Positions 25,831-34,802 of a stretch of 38,797 nt of DNA are shown here, in pieces (position 1 is the stretch's first letter; every line of letters begins with the position of its first letter). A program made the translations under genes and the position numbers. Source of the stretch: Chloroflexota bacterium (lineage in GTDB: Bacteria; Chloroflexota; Dehalococcoidia; Lucifugimonadales; GCA-2722455). Location of the stretch: assembly GCA_002722455.1 (NCBI GenBank), contig PBMB01000017.1, positions 204,897 to 243,693 on the forward strand, written 5' to 3'. A model generated the notes under the pieces. It did not search any database. It was given only the letters and a program-made list of their open reading frames with translations, and had not been told where the DNA came from.

Positions 25831-28665
25831 TTATGTAGAATTATTTAACCAGTCATCCATTCGATTGTGAATATTGGATATTGGTTGATTAGAAAATGAG
25901 GTTTTTGGGATAGATTTAATAAATTCTTTTCCATAACTTCTGGTTAAAATTCGTTTATCTAGTATGATTGCAATACCTTTACTATTTTGTTTCCTGATTA
26001 ATCGGCCAAATCCTTGTCGAAATTTAATAATTGCTTGAGGTAGGCCATATTCTTTGAATGGGTTGTCATATAATTCAGATCTTGCTTGAAATAATGGATC
26101 ATTTGGAGGCTGAAATGGTAATCGAGCAAAAATCAAAATATTCAGGTCGTCATTTAGGTCAATTCCTTCCCAAAAACTTGAAGTTCCAAGAAGGAGAGGT
26201 TTAGTAGATTGAACAAATTGTTGAACAAGATCATAAGGACTAGTTAAAGGTTTTTGTACTAAAAGATTTATGTCGTTTTCTTTGGCAAAGCTTTGTAAAG
26301 TATGAGCTGTTTTGAGTAGAGAGCTGTAGGATGTAAATAACCCCATTATTTTGGCATTATTTATTTTGGTAGCATCTGATATCATCTTTGCTAGTATTTC
26401 TTGATAATTATCTTCTTTTGGTTCTGGCATATCGTTTGGGACAATGATCAATGCATTTTTTTTGTAGTTAAATGGTGAACCAAGAAATACTTCCTTAAAA
26501 TCATTTAATCCAAGTTGTGTTTTAATATGGTTAAAGTTTTCATTAGTACTGAGCGTTGCTCCAGTTAGAATTGTTGTATTGTTTTGTAAGAGTAGGTCAT
26601 TGATGTGCTCAGTAATTTTTAAGGGGGCTCTTTTAAAATTGATTTCGTTTAAGTTAACATGTGCTTCTAGCCAATAGACATAATTATCTTCAGAATTTCC
26701 AATGAAATTTGTAATTGAGTGTTCTATTTCTTCTAAATTGTTACATCGATCTGATAGTTGGTTAACAATTTGCTGAAGAGGTGTTGGTAAATCTGAGAAC
26801 TTTTGTATTGATAATTCAAAAGTTCTCAGATATTCATGTAATTGAGATAGATAATTATAGATATTCAACCATTCAGAATGTAATTTTTCCCATGTAGAAG
26901 TTACTCTGGTTTCTTCAGAAATTCGTAGAATATAGGTTGTTTCTGATGTTTTATAGTCAGGGATTTTAAGCATTTCAATTAATTGTTGATTGAGCAGATT
27001 AGATTGTGGAATTATTTTACTTACGAGTTCTTTTATTTTGTTAAATATCAGATTGTTTTTTGCAATAATCGAAGAGAAATTCTCATGGTTATGTTTATTT
27101 GTTTCATTATGTAGTTTTGCCAGGTCACTAATTAAAAATTCTAAGAGAATGCTTAAATCGTTTAGTCTAACGTTAAATCCTAGTTGACGAGTTGCTTCGT
27201 TTTCTAAATTTTGAGCTTCGTCAATAATTAGAAAATTATAATTAGGTATTGAATTTCCTTTGTTGTTTAGATCAGATATAAGTAAGGCATGGTTAACAAT
27301 AACGATGTCAGAAAGAAGAGCTATTTCTCTAGAGATTTTTAAGAAACAGTTATTATGGTTTTGTAGGCAGTCAGATGATTCAGCAGATAATTTTTTCCAC
27401 CATTCTAGATCAAATTTTTTCCGTAAATTAATATTTGATCGTTCACCATTTTGTGTTTGTGTTAACCAAATGAATATTTTACTTAAAATATATGTGTCTT
27501 CTGGCCGTAAGTCATCTGAGTTTAATTCATTAAAAAATTTTTGAGTACATATATAATTACTTTTTCCTTTTAGTGCAGTATAGCTGATGGCCGGAATATT
27601 AGAGGTAGAAAGAGCTTTGACTAATTGAGGAATATCTTTTTGAATTAATTGTTCTTGTAAGTTAATGGTGTTAGTTGAAATTATAATTGGCTTATTATTT
27701 GATTTTGCAGATAAAAAAGCTGGTATTAGATACGCTAGAGATTTACCAATTCCTGTGCCAGCCTCAATTATAATATTTTTTTGAGATTTAATGGAATCAG
27801 TTATTTCAAAGGCCATTTCAATTTGTTGTTTTCGAAATTCAAATTCAGGAAATGATTCTGAAAGAACACCATTTTTAGATAAGATTGAAGTAATTGAATC
27901 CCGTGTAAGTGCTGGTAAAAGATTTTTATGTAATGGAGGTTTTATTTTTGGATTGATTGATTCTACTGCACTTAAATTGGTTAATAAGGTTTTAGATGTT
28001 TCTGCATCTGGATATAAGTTTAATATTTTATCAATTAAAAATTTGCTGTCCCAAGATCCGTGTTCAGATAATCTTTTTATTTCAGTAAGAATAATAGGAT
28101 CTAATCCTAATAGTTTTGTCATTAGTGAAAGGAATACTTGAGTGGTTAGTATACAATCTGAAATACTTCTGTGTGGATTGTCATTCGTTAATTCAAAATA
28201 TTCAGCGATTTTTGATAAAGAGTATCCCATACAGTTAGGCAATATAGTTTCTGCCAGTTTGAGTGTATCTATGCTTGGATTAGATAATATTAATCCATTT
28301 TGATTTAAGAAACTTAAATCAAAATGAATGTTATGTCCAATCACGGTATTCGTTCCTATAAAATCCATGAATGATTGTTTAATTGCTGAAAAATCAGGAG
28401 CATTATCTAAATTGGTTTGCTTAATACCGGTTAGTCTTGAAATAAAAGGATCTATTTTTCTGTGAGGATTAATATAAGAACTAAATTGATCGACTAATTC
28501 ATTTCCTGTAAAAGTTACTGCTCCTATTTCTATGATTTTATCTGTTTTTGGAGATAGTCCAGTACTTTCAATATCTAGCGTCACCCATGAATTGGGTAAA
28601 ATTTTTGTTATATTACGTTTATCTTTAGTAGAAAGATTTTGTAATAATTGATTGGTTTCACTCAT
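25831..28665 (-). CDS. dinG: DnaQ-type exonuclease fused to DinG helicase
   Basis: 944 residues in two parts. The N-terminal DEDDh exonuclease has D31 and E33 (DIEST), D116 (HNIHFD), H165 and D170 (PHRSISD). The C-terminal superfamily 2 XPD/DinG helicase has Walker A EAGTGIGKS (301-309, K308), a DEAQ box at 482-485 instead of DEAH, VIVNHALL, and the C-terminal RLPFQPPNDPL and RQGFGRLIRK motifs. The iron-sulfur segment shows C373, C433 and C440 but no obvious fourth cysteine; H437 lies between the last two. Such fusions are common in Firmicutes and Chloroflexota. It is placed with ogg in one operon, pointing to DNA repair. Confidence 0.93.
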   Translation of the reverse strand: MSETNQLLQNLSTKDKRNITKILPNSWVTLDIESTGLSPKTDKIIEIGAVTFTGNELVDQFSSYINPHRKIDPFISRLTGIKQTNLDNAPDFSAIKQSFMDFIGTNTVIGHNIHFDLSFLNQNGLILSNPSIDTLKLAETILPNCMGYSLSKIAEYFELTNDNPHRSISDCILTTQVFLSLMTKLLGLDPIILTEIKRLSEHGSWDSKFLIDKILNLYPDAETSKTLLTNLSAVESINPKIKPPLHKNLLPALTRDSITSILSKNGVLSESFPEFEFRKQQIEMAFEITDSIKSQKNIIIEAGTGIGKSLAYLIPAFLSAKSNNKPIIISTNTINLQEQLIQKDIPQLVKALSTSNIPAISYTALKGKSNYICTQKFFNELNSDDLRPEDTYILSKIFIWLTQTQNGERSNINLRKKFDLEWWKKLSAESSDCLQNHNNCFLKISREIALLSDIVIVNHALLISDLNNKGNSIPNYNFLIIDEAQNLENEATRQLGFNVRLNDLSILLEFLISDLAKLHNETNKHNHENFSSIIAKNNLIFNKIKELVSKIIPQSNLLNQQLIEMLKIPDYKTSETTYILRISEETRVTSTWEKLHSEWLNIYNYLSQLHEYLRTFELSIQKFSDLPTPLQQIVNQLSDRCNNLEEIEHSITNFIGNSEDNYVYWLEAHVNLNEINFKRAPLKITEHINDLLLQNNTTILTGATLSTNENFNHIKTQLGLNDFKEVFLGSPFNYKKNALIIVPNDMPEPKEDNYQEILAKMISDATKINNAKIMGLFTSYSSLLKTAHTLQSFAKENDINLLVQKPLTSPYDLVQQFVQSTKPLLLGTSSFWEGIDLNDDLNILIFARLPFQPPNDPLFQARSELYDNPFKEYGLPQAIIKFRQGFGRLIRKQNSKGIAIILDKRILTRSYGKEFIKSIPKTSFSNQPISNIHNRMDDWLNNST

Positions 28666-28705
28666 ATTTTAAAATATTTAATATTTCTCTAATAGTAAAT
28701 AAATT

Positions 28706-29125
28706 TTAAGGGATTATTGTAGTATATAGCGAGTTAAAACAAATAAAAGTTAGTATTGCTGATGACCAAGTAATAATTTTAAATAAAGTGTTATTGAGTT
28801 TTTGAGTAGAATATAACCAAATTATGGGTAGTAGTGATAGTAAAATAACAACTAAGAATTTAAGGGGTATTATTGTTTCAAATAAAGTTGTCGTATATAT
28901 AATTAGACCAATAATTGTTCCCAATATTGGAAATAGACAATAAATTAAAGAAATGATTAGGATGAGGGCGCTTGGTGATTTTGCGTAAGTAGGAAGATTT
29001 TCAATAATAAGATTTAGTTTTTTTTGAGATGATGTAGGGAAAAATAATATTGATGGAATTATTATTCCAAGAGTTGCGCCTATAAATAAACCTGTTACTA
29101 TGCCTGCAATAATATGGTGTAGCAT
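28706..29125 (-). CDS. Small four-helix membrane protein, unknown function
   Basis: 139 residues and very hydrophobic, with segments at about 3-28, 52-77, 85-103 and 115-137 and short loops. Residues 34-47 form the only sizeable hydrophilic stretch (QKKLNLIIEN). No known motif was recognised. It begins 3 nt after the ispE stop and precedes dinG by 40 nt, so it belongs to the same leftward operon. Composition and position suggest a real gene, but not its role. Confidence 0.65.
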   Translation of the reverse strand: MLHHIIAGIVTGLFIGATLGIIIPSILFFPTSSQKKLNLIIENLPTYAKSPSALILIISLIYCLFPILGTIIGLIIYTTTLFETIIPLKFLVVILLSLLPIIWLYSTQKLNNTLFKIITWSSAILTFICFNSLYTTIIP

Positions 29126-29128
29126 CTA

Positions 29129-29986
29129 TTAGATCTCATCTTCTATCGTTCTGGTTATTAATGAAACAAGATTGGTAGAGTCATTAATCTTTTTTTGAAT
29201 TTCGTAAAGATATGTATCATTTGTATTTATTAAAAACATTGCCATACCTGCACCTGTAAGATGAATATTTTTATCTATCGAAGATTGAATAAATTCAAAT
29301 TGTTTAAATGTTTTAGGATTAGTAGATTGTAGAATATTTTCAAATACATTATGACACATAGCAGAGTTAATTGGCATTTTCAACTTTATTTGCTGCACTA
29401 GCTTTTTTGTATACTGCTCTTTAGTGAAAAAAGTTTTGGAAATAGATTTATACATAGATTTGGTTTTATTGTGAATATATGTTTTTGGCAGACAAATTAA
29501 TATTTTTAAATCAGGTGTTACAGGAGGTAGTTTTACGATTTTTTCACCCCTACCCTTTATTAGTGCTGTTCCACCATGAATAAAGTATGGCACATCAGAC
29601 CCAATCTCTAATGCAATATTCAATAATTCTTTTTTACTAATAGGTAATTTCCATAATTCTTGTAAAGTTAATATTGTAGTTGCTGCATTACTGCTGCCAC
29701 CTCCTAGTCCAGAGCTCATAGGTATTTTTTTGTTTAGGGTAATCGATATTCCTCCAGGGTAATTGTATTTTTTTTTGAGGAGTTTGATGGTTTTAATAAT
29801 TAGATTATTTTCATTTTCTAGGGCTTTGATATTACATTTTAAACTAATATGATTTGATTGTTTAAAAATAATAGTATCGTATAGATCAATCGTTTGTACA
29901 ACAGATGAAATTTCATGGAAACCATTATCTAGTTTTCCCAGTATTTCTAAAATCAAGTTGATTTTTGCATACGATTTTTTAATCAT
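29129..29986 (-). CDS. ispE: 4-diphosphocytidyl-2-C-methyl-D-erythritol kinase
   Basis: The kinase of the non-mevalonate isoprenoid pathway, phosphorylating CDP-ME at the 2-OH. 285 residues of the GHMP fold. SYAKINLILEILGKLDNGFHE is the usual start. The ATP loop is PMSSGLGGGSSNAATT (near 90-105), and GSDVPYFIHGGTALIKGRGE carries the catalytic Asp. The C-terminal GHMP motif is LTGAGMAMF. ATG 29986 overlaps the rsmA stop in an ATGA tetramer (29983-29986), so the two are translationally coupled. The product feeds isoprenoid carrier lipids, which the envelope block at 7363-14354 would need. Confidence 0.96.
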   Translation of the reverse strand: MIKKSYAKINLILEILGKLDNGFHEISSVVQTIDLYDTIIFKQSNHISLKCNIKALENENNLIIKTIKLLKKKYNYPGGISITLNKKIPMSSGLGGGSSNAATTILTLQELWKLPISKKELLNIALEIGSDVPYFIHGGTALIKGRGEKIVKLPPVTPDLKILICLPKTYIHNKTKSMYKSISKTFFTKEQYTKKLVQQIKLKMPINSAMCHNVFENILQSTNPKTFKQFEFIQSSIDKNIHLTGAGMAMFLINTNDTYLYEIQKKINDSTNLVSLITRTIEDEI

Positions 29987-30858
29987 GAGATTTCTATATC
30001 TTTATCCATGTTTGGAATTTGAGATTCTAATATTTTATAAAGAGAATACCAATTATTTAAATTTAATGATGCAGGACGTTGTGTATAACTTATACCACAT
30101 TTGTTAAGAATCAATTTTATGTCATTAGAAGATGAATTTAATCCATTACGAAGTGCATTATGCAATTGTTTTCGAGGAGTATTAAATCCTATTTTTAAAA
30201 AATTAAAGAAGGAAAGTTGTTGTTTTTGTGAGATAAGCGGTTTTTGGAAAACTTCAATTCTGACTATTGCTGAAAATACTTTAGGTCGTGGATAGAATGA
30301 TGTTGGTTTTACTTTTGCAATGATAGTAGGATTTCCAAACATTTGTGTAAAAACAGACAGTAAACTCATTTTCCCTGGTTGTGCTACCATTCGTTGAGCA
30401 ACTTCTAATTGCAACATAATTATGATTTCAGATGGTTTTTTTTCAGAAGTAAGTACTTTTCTAATTAAAGGAGAAGCTGCATAATAAGGTAGATTCCCCA
30501 TAAATTTGTATTTCCTTTGATTTTGAATTAGATCAGAGAAATTTGTGTTACGTGCATCTTGAGTAAGTATGGTCAAGTTATTTGGACTCCCTAGATTTTT
30601 AGGTAGTGATTGTGAAAGATCATTATCAATCTCAATTGCTATAACATGCTTAGCAATTTTAGTTAAAGCATGAGTCAAAAATCCTTTTCCTGGTCCTATT
30701 TCTATTAGAATGTCGTTTGGGGTTAAGCTAGCAGCTTTAATAATTTTATCGCGAATATTTTCATCTAATAGAAAATTTTGTCCAAGCCATTTTTTTGGGA
30801 AGAATTTGTTTTCATCAAAATTCTTCTTGTTTTTAGTAACTACGGTGTGTTTGCCCAT
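29983..30858 (-). CDS. rsmA: 16S rRNA (adenine1518-N6/adenine1519-N6)-dimethyltransferase
   Basis: KsgA/RsmA dimethylates two adjacent adenines near the 3' end of 16S rRNA using SAM. 291 residues. WLGQNFLLDENIRDKII is the family start, IEIGPGKGFLTHAL is SAM motif I, MGNLPYYAASPLI is catalytic motif IV (NLPYY), and PRPKVFSAIVRIE is the C-terminal signature. A lysine-rich N-terminal extension of about 20 residues precedes the core. It lies 31 nt after lepA and overlaps ispE by 4 nt, so it is part of the leftward operon. Confidence 0.96.
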   Translation of the reverse strand: MGKHTVVTKNKKNFDENKFFPKKWLGQNFLLDENIRDKIIKAASLTPNDILIEIGPGKGFLTHALTKIAKHVIAIEIDNDLSQSLPKNLGSPNNLTILTQDARNTNFSDLIQNQRKYKFMGNLPYYAASPLIRKVLTSEKKPSEIIIMLQLEVAQRMVAQPGKMSLLSVFTQMFGNPTIIAKVKPTSFYPRPKVFSAIVRIEVFQKPLISQKQQLSFFNFLKIGFNTPRKQLHNALRNGLNSSSNDIKLILNKCGISYTQRPASLNLNNWYSLYKILESQIPNMDKDIEIS

Positions 30859-30889
30859 TAATAAGCCTAGTTTTTGAAAATATAACCAA

Positions 30890-32752
30890 TTACTCTTGGT
30901 TTAAAGATAAAACAGATAAAAATACTTCTTGTGGAATATCTACTTTTCCTAATCGTTTCATACGTTTTTTACCTGCAGCTTGTTTTTGAAGAAGTTTACG
31001 TTTACGAGTAACGTCACCGCCGTAGCATTTTGCTAAGACATTTTTTCTTAATGCACTAATTGTTGAACGAGCAATTATTTTGTTTCCAATTGCGGCTTGA
31101 ATTGCAACTGCAAATAATTGTCGTGGTATTAATTCTTTTATTTTATCAACAAGTTTTCTACCCTTGTCATATGCTGAGCTACGCTCAACAATTATTGCTA
31201 ATGCATCAACATTTTCACCATTGATGAAAATATCCATTTTTACTAAGTTTCCAGGTCGTGGGTCAATGGCTGTATAATCCATAGAGGCATATCCTTGTGT
31301 TATTGATTTCAATTTATCGTAGAAATCAATAAGGATTTCTGATAATGGGATATTGAATTCAAGAGAAACTCTGTTTTGGATGAATTGCTTTGTATTTGTT
31401 TCTGTTATTTCAGTTTGATTTTTATTAGAAGAGATGTTTTGGTTCAGATATTCTAGTTTTTTAAAATCTCCACGTCTTCCAGTTGCTAATTTCATTAGAG
31501 TTCCAATAAATTCTGAAGGTGTGATAATAGTTAAATGAACATAAGGTTCATCTATATGGTCTATTTCATTAGCAGGTGGCATTTTAGAAGGATTATCTAT
31601 AGTTAATATTTGACCATCTTTTCTTGTGATACTATATATAACGCTTGGCGATGTTGCAATTAAATTTAGTCCATATTCTCGCTCCAGTCTTTCTTGCACA
31701 ATGTCCATATGTAATAATCCAAGAAAGCCGCATCTATAACCTGAACCTAACGCCAAAGATGTTTCTGGTTCAAACTGTAATGATGAGTCATTTAAAATTA
31801 GCTTTTGCAAAGCATCTTTTAAGATAGGTAGATTTTCGTTTTCAACAGGATAAACGCTGGCAAAAACAGTTGGATTAACTTCAACATATGACTTTAAGGG
31901 TTTCGTAGCTGGATTTTTGATGGATGTAATCGTATCTCCAACAGATAAATCACCTAATTTTTTAAGTCCAGTTGCTAAATATCCAACTTCTCCTGCAGAA
32001 AGAATATTACTTGTCATTGGTTCCGGTATAAAATAACCAATTTCTACTGTTTCTGAAGTAATATTGTTAGACATTAATTTTATTATTTCGTCTTGTTTAA
32101 TTTGGCCTTCGAGTATTCGTATATATGCTATAGCTCCTTTGTATGCGTCATATTTAGAATCAAAAATAAAACCTTGTAATGGATTTTGTATATCACCCTT
32201 TGGAGAAGGGATACGTTTAACAATTGCTTCTAAAATTTCATTAATTCCGGTTCCATCTTTTGCTGATGCAAAAATAATATCTTCAATTTTAAACCCTAGA
32301 AGTTGTGAGATTTCTTGAGCAATTCTTTCAGGTTCAGCTACATCTACGTCCACTTTATTAATGACAGGTATGATTTCAATATCGTGTTCAATTGCAAAAT
32401 ATGTGTGAGCTAGGGTTTGTGCCTGTACGCCTTGTGTAGCATCAATAACTAATAAAGCCCCCTCACATGCTTGTAAGCTTTTTGACACTTCATGTGTGAA
32501 ATCAACATGTCCTGGTGTATCAATAAGATTTAACTGGTATTTGCTAGAATCCGTAGATGTATATGAAAGTCTAACTGCTTGAGCTTTGATTGTGATACCA
32601 CGTTCTTTTTCTAATTCCATTGTATCTAAAATTTGACTGGCATCATTGTTTTGTAAATTGCCTGTTTGTTCTAGTAATCTATCTGCAAGTGTTGATTTAC
32701 CATGATCAATGTGGGCAATAATAGAGAAATTACGTATGTATGCGGGATTCAT
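30890..32752 (-). CDS. lepA: Elongation factor 4 (LepA), translational GTPase
   Basis: A ribosome-associated GTPase. From ATG 32752 it has 620 residues. The G domain has AHIDHGKSTLADRLL (P-loop), ERGITIKAQAV (switch I), DTPGHVDF and NKVDVD; domain II follows. The LepA-specific C-terminus is marked by RSSAYDKGRKLVDKIKELIPR and GKKRMKRLGKVDIPQEVF. An upstream in-frame TTG at 32791 would add 13 residues; the ATG is chosen because the family starts just before IRNFSIIAHIDHG. No Shine-Dalgarno precedes it, but a 15-bp palindrome does. It lies 82 nt downstream of tRNA-Leu on the same strand. Confidence 0.96.
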   Translation of the reverse strand: MNPAYIRNFSIIAHIDHGKSTLADRLLEQTGNLQNNDASQILDTMELEKERGITIKAQAVRLSYTSTDSSKYQLNLIDTPGHVDFTHEVSKSLQACEGALLVIDATQGVQAQTLAHTYFAIEHDIEIIPVINKVDVDVAEPERIAQEISQLLGFKIEDIIFASAKDGTGINEILEAIVKRIPSPKGDIQNPLQGFIFDSKYDAYKGAIAYIRILEGQIKQDEIIKLMSNNITSETVEIGYFIPEPMTSNILSAGEVGYLATGLKKLGDLSVGDTITSIKNPATKPLKSYVEVNPTVFASVYPVENENLPILKDALQKLILNDSSLQFEPETSLALGSGYRCGFLGLLHMDIVQERLEREYGLNLIATSPSVIYSITRKDGQILTIDNPSKMPPANEIDHIDEPYVHLTIITPSEFIGTLMKLATGRRGDFKKLEYLNQNISSNKNQTEITETNTKQFIQNRVSLEFNIPLSEILIDFYDKLKSITQGYASMDYTAIDPRPGNLVKMDIFINGENVDALAIIVERSSAYDKGRKLVDKIKELIPRQLFAVAIQAAIGNKIIARSTISALRKNVLAKCYGGDVTRKRKLLQKQAAGKKRMKRLGKVDIPQEVFLSVLSLNQE

Positions 32753-32762
32753 AATTAATTGG

Positions 32763-32777
32763 ATGGTAACATACCAT
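32763..32777. repeat. Short perfect palindrome before lepA
   Basis: ATGGTA-ACA-TACCAT, a 6-bp inverted repeat with a 3-nt centre, lies 10 nt upstream of the lepA ATG in the gap after tRNA-Leu. It could be an operator half-site pair or a small leader hairpin. It is too short to exclude chance. Confidence 0.35.
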
Positions 32778-32833
32778 AAAATGTGGCTCAAGAGTTAACA
32801 GGATTTATTAAAAACGACTTTTGATTTATTAAA

Positions 32834-32915
32834 TGGGGAAGGGGAGACTCGAACTCCCACGCCCTAGGGCACATGATCCTAAATCATGCTCGTCTACCAA
32901 TTCCGACACTTCCCC
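32834..32915 (-). tRNA. tRNA-Leu (anticodon UAG)
   Basis: 82 nt on the minus strand. The 7-bp acceptor stem is GGGGAAG with CTTCCCC plus discriminator A. The anticodon stem is CATGA/TCATG with loop TTTAGGA, so the anticodon is TAG, reading CUA and other CUN codons. A long variable arm (TGCCCTAGGGCG region) marks a class II tRNA. The T arm is GGGAG-TTCGAGT-CTCCC. CCA is not encoded. It lies 25 nt downstream of the D-2-hydroxyacid dehydrogenase gene and 81 nt upstream of lepA. Confidence 0.97.
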
Positions 32916-32940
32916 ATAATTTTTTAGGATAGGCTAAAGT

Positions 32941-33930
32941 TTAAAAACCTTCCCTTTTGTTACATATATGGTTAAGAGTTTCTCCTTCTAGAAATCGTTT
33001 GAAATTATCTCGGAAAATTTGTAGTCTTTGTTCAAACATTGTTGGGGTAATTGCAGAAGAATGTGGAGATATTATTACATTTGGCATATCCCACAATGGA
33101 CTTTTAGGATCAAGGGGTTCAGTTTCAAATGCATCGATTCCAGCACCTTTAATTTTCTTTGTCTGAAGTCCTTTTAATAATGCTTTTTCATCAAATATGC
33201 CACCACGGGAAATTACAATTACATGTGATGAAGGTTTAAATAAATGTAGGTGTTTTTCATTAATCAACCCCTTTGTTTCAGTTGTAAATGGAGAAGTAAT
33301 TACAAGCCAGTCTGAAATTTGGATAAGGTCATCTAATTTATCCAGTCCCCAAATTTGACTAACACCTTCTGGAGGGTCAGATGGATATTTATCAACAGCA
33401 TAAATATCCATTTCAAAACCTTTTGCACGCTGTGTTATTTGTCTACCTATAGCACCCATAGATACTATACCTAAAGTAGTTTCGGAAAGATCAACAAATG
33501 AGTCATCATTAAATTTACCCGCTCTTTTATATTTTTCATGTGCCCAGACATGCTCTCTTTGAAAATCACGCTGTTCCCATAGCTTATGGGCCAAATTAGT
33601 AATCATCCCCATTACATGATCTGCCATTGGTTTAGTATGAGCTTGAGGGCAATTTGTAAGAATAATATCACTATCAATAAATTCTTGGTTTGAAATGCCA
33701 TCAATTCCTGTCCCAGGCACATGGACCCACTTTAGTTTTTCTGAAACTGCAAGCAATACTTTTTCAGATGGGACACCATAATAAACATCACTTGTGACAA
33801 TTTCTTTTTCTTCATGATTTTCATCTAAGGATAAGCAAAATTCAATATTAGGGTAGGCTTTTATTAATTGTTCAATAAACTCTTTATCAGTTTTATATGG
33901 AGCAACTCTTGAACCGAATAAAATCTTCAT
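32941..33930 (-). CDS. D-2-hydroxyacid dehydrogenase (NAD-dependent, SerA/DdlH-like fold)
   Basis: Reduces a 2-oxo acid to a D-2-hydroxy acid, or the reverse. 329 residues. Catalytic triad: R242 (VISRGGIF), E271 (DAFETEPLDPKSPLW) and H290 (ISPHSSA). The nucleotide loop reads LGIVSMGAIG, where the first Gly of GxGxxG is replaced by Ser157; D180 at the end of the next strand (YAVDKYP) indicates NAD(H). ATG 33930 has AGAGG 9 nt upstream. It follows the RraA-like gene by 32 nt, and the pair may handle a hydroxy/oxo acid produced by the aldolase. The substrate cannot be read from sequence. Confidence 0.88.
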   Translation of the reverse strand: MKILFGSRVAPYKTDKEFIEQLIKAYPNIEFCLSLDENHEEKEIVTSDVYYGVPSEKVLLAVSEKLKWVHVPGTGIDGISNQEFIDSDIILTNCPQAHTKPMADHVMGMITNLAHKLWEQRDFQREHVWAHEKYKRAGKFNDDSFVDLSETTLGIVSMGAIGRQITQRAKGFEMDIYAVDKYPSDPPEGVSQIWGLDKLDDLIQISDWLVITSPFTTETKGLINEKHLHLFKPSSHVIVISRGGIFDEKALLKGLQTKKIKGAGIDAFETEPLDPKSPLWDMPNVIISPHSSAITPTMFEQRLQIFRDNFKRFLEGETLNHICNKREGF

Positions 33931-33962
33931 TATTAAAAACCTCTAAAAATATATCGTTGAGT

Positions 33963-34670
33963 TTAATGTATTATTTTATAGTAATCATCTAGGTTAAAAT
34001 CTGGCTTTCTTACTTTGTTTTGGAATTCAGTTTCTCTTTGAGTAATCCTCTCTGCTTGATTTAAAATCAATAAAGGATCTATGGTACTTGGTATAAGACT
34101 GCATCCTTCTTCATCTGCTACAGCTATTTCTCCAGGTGTAACAGTCAGTCCTGCTACTTCAATAATCTTGTTGACACTCGTAAGGCTGAACACCCCATGA
34201 CCTGGTACTCTACCTGTTCCCCAAATAGGTAATCCTGCCTCTTTTATACCGTGCAGGTCCCTTACAGTTCCTTCTACTATCACTCCTGCAACATCCAATT
34301 TTTTCAAAACATTAGCCATATTGTCTCCAAACGAAGCACCACGGCCTGGTTGTTTATCCACGTCTTTAATGAAGGCCATTATTGGTCCTTCTGTTTCATC
34401 CAAAAGTCCATAATATTCTTCCCATGGATTTCGAACAGCTTCAGGATCCATGGGTGTAAGTTCCATTGTTACGGCATAACCAGCTACTGTTCCAAATTCC
34501 GGAAGCATATATTGTAATGTTTGGTCTGTATAGCATATTGGCTGTCCACCTTTCCCAGAGAGTTCAATACCTCCCTGGGTGCCACCCATGGCTTCAACTA
34601 CCGCATTAAATATTGTTGCTGAACTGAACTTACATAATTCATCTAAAACCGATTTTTGTACATTTGGCAT
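33963..34670 (-). CDS. RraA-family protein, probable 4-hydroxy-4-methyl-2-oxoglutarate aldolase-like enzyme
   Basis: 235 residues of the RraA/HMG-aldolase fold. The metal and substrate loop is GRGASFGDNMANVL (109-122) and the conserved R137-D138 pair lies in VEGTVRDLHGI. Members of this fold are either RNase E regulators (RraA) or divalent-metal pyruvate aldolases/oxaloacetate decarboxylases. The extra length over E. coli RraA (~160) and the neighbours favour an enzyme. ATG 34670 is preceded by GGGGG, a serviceable ribosome binding site. It is divergent from an SDR/cupin pair and forms an operon with the hydroxyacid dehydrogenase. Family firm, substrate unknown. Confidence 0.82.
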   Translation of the reverse strand: MPNVQKSVLDELCKFSSATIFNAVVEAMGGTQGGIELSGKGGQPICYTDQTLQYMLPEFGTVAGYAVTMELTPMDPEAVRNPWEEYYGLLDETEGPIMAFIKDVDKQPGRGASFGDNMANVLKKLDVAGVIVEGTVRDLHGIKEAGLPIWGTGRVPGHGVFSLTSVNKIIEVAGLTVTPGEIAVADEEGCSLIPSTIDPLLILNQAERITQRETEFQNKVRKPDFNLDDYYKIIH

Positions 34671-34734
34671 GTATGCCCCCTGATCCTGAGATTTTCAAAT
34701 AATAAATTTGTTATTCGTAGTATAGCAATATTTA

Positions 34735-34764
34735 TTCGACAAAAGATAACGTATTTTGTATATT
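34735..34764 (+). promoter_or_regulatory. Candidate promoter for SDR-cupin
   Basis: TTCGAC at 34735-34740 and TATATT at 34759-34764, spaced 18 nt, lie 38 nt upstream of the SDR start in the 132-nt divergent region. On the minus strand TATACT (34719-34724) is a possible -10 for the RraA gene, with no clear -35. Confidence 0.4.
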
Positions 34765-34802
34765 AGTTTCGATAACCCTAATAAGTTTTATAGAAAGTAT
34801 AC

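Noticed and set aside
32753..32791. lepA start at TTG 32791
   Set aside because: It would add 13 residues not expected in LepA, while ATG 32752 lies just before the conserved IRNFSIIAHIDHG.
32834..32915. tRNA-Leu as an integration site of a genomic island
   Set aside because: No integrase and no second copy of the tRNA 3' end was found, and the accessory genes lie on the 5' side of the tRNA rather than the usual 3' side.
34251..34517. Open frame opposite the RraA-like gene
   Set aside because: It is antisense to a clear family member, rich in Ser/Tyr/Phe/His with no motif, and is best explained as a shadow.
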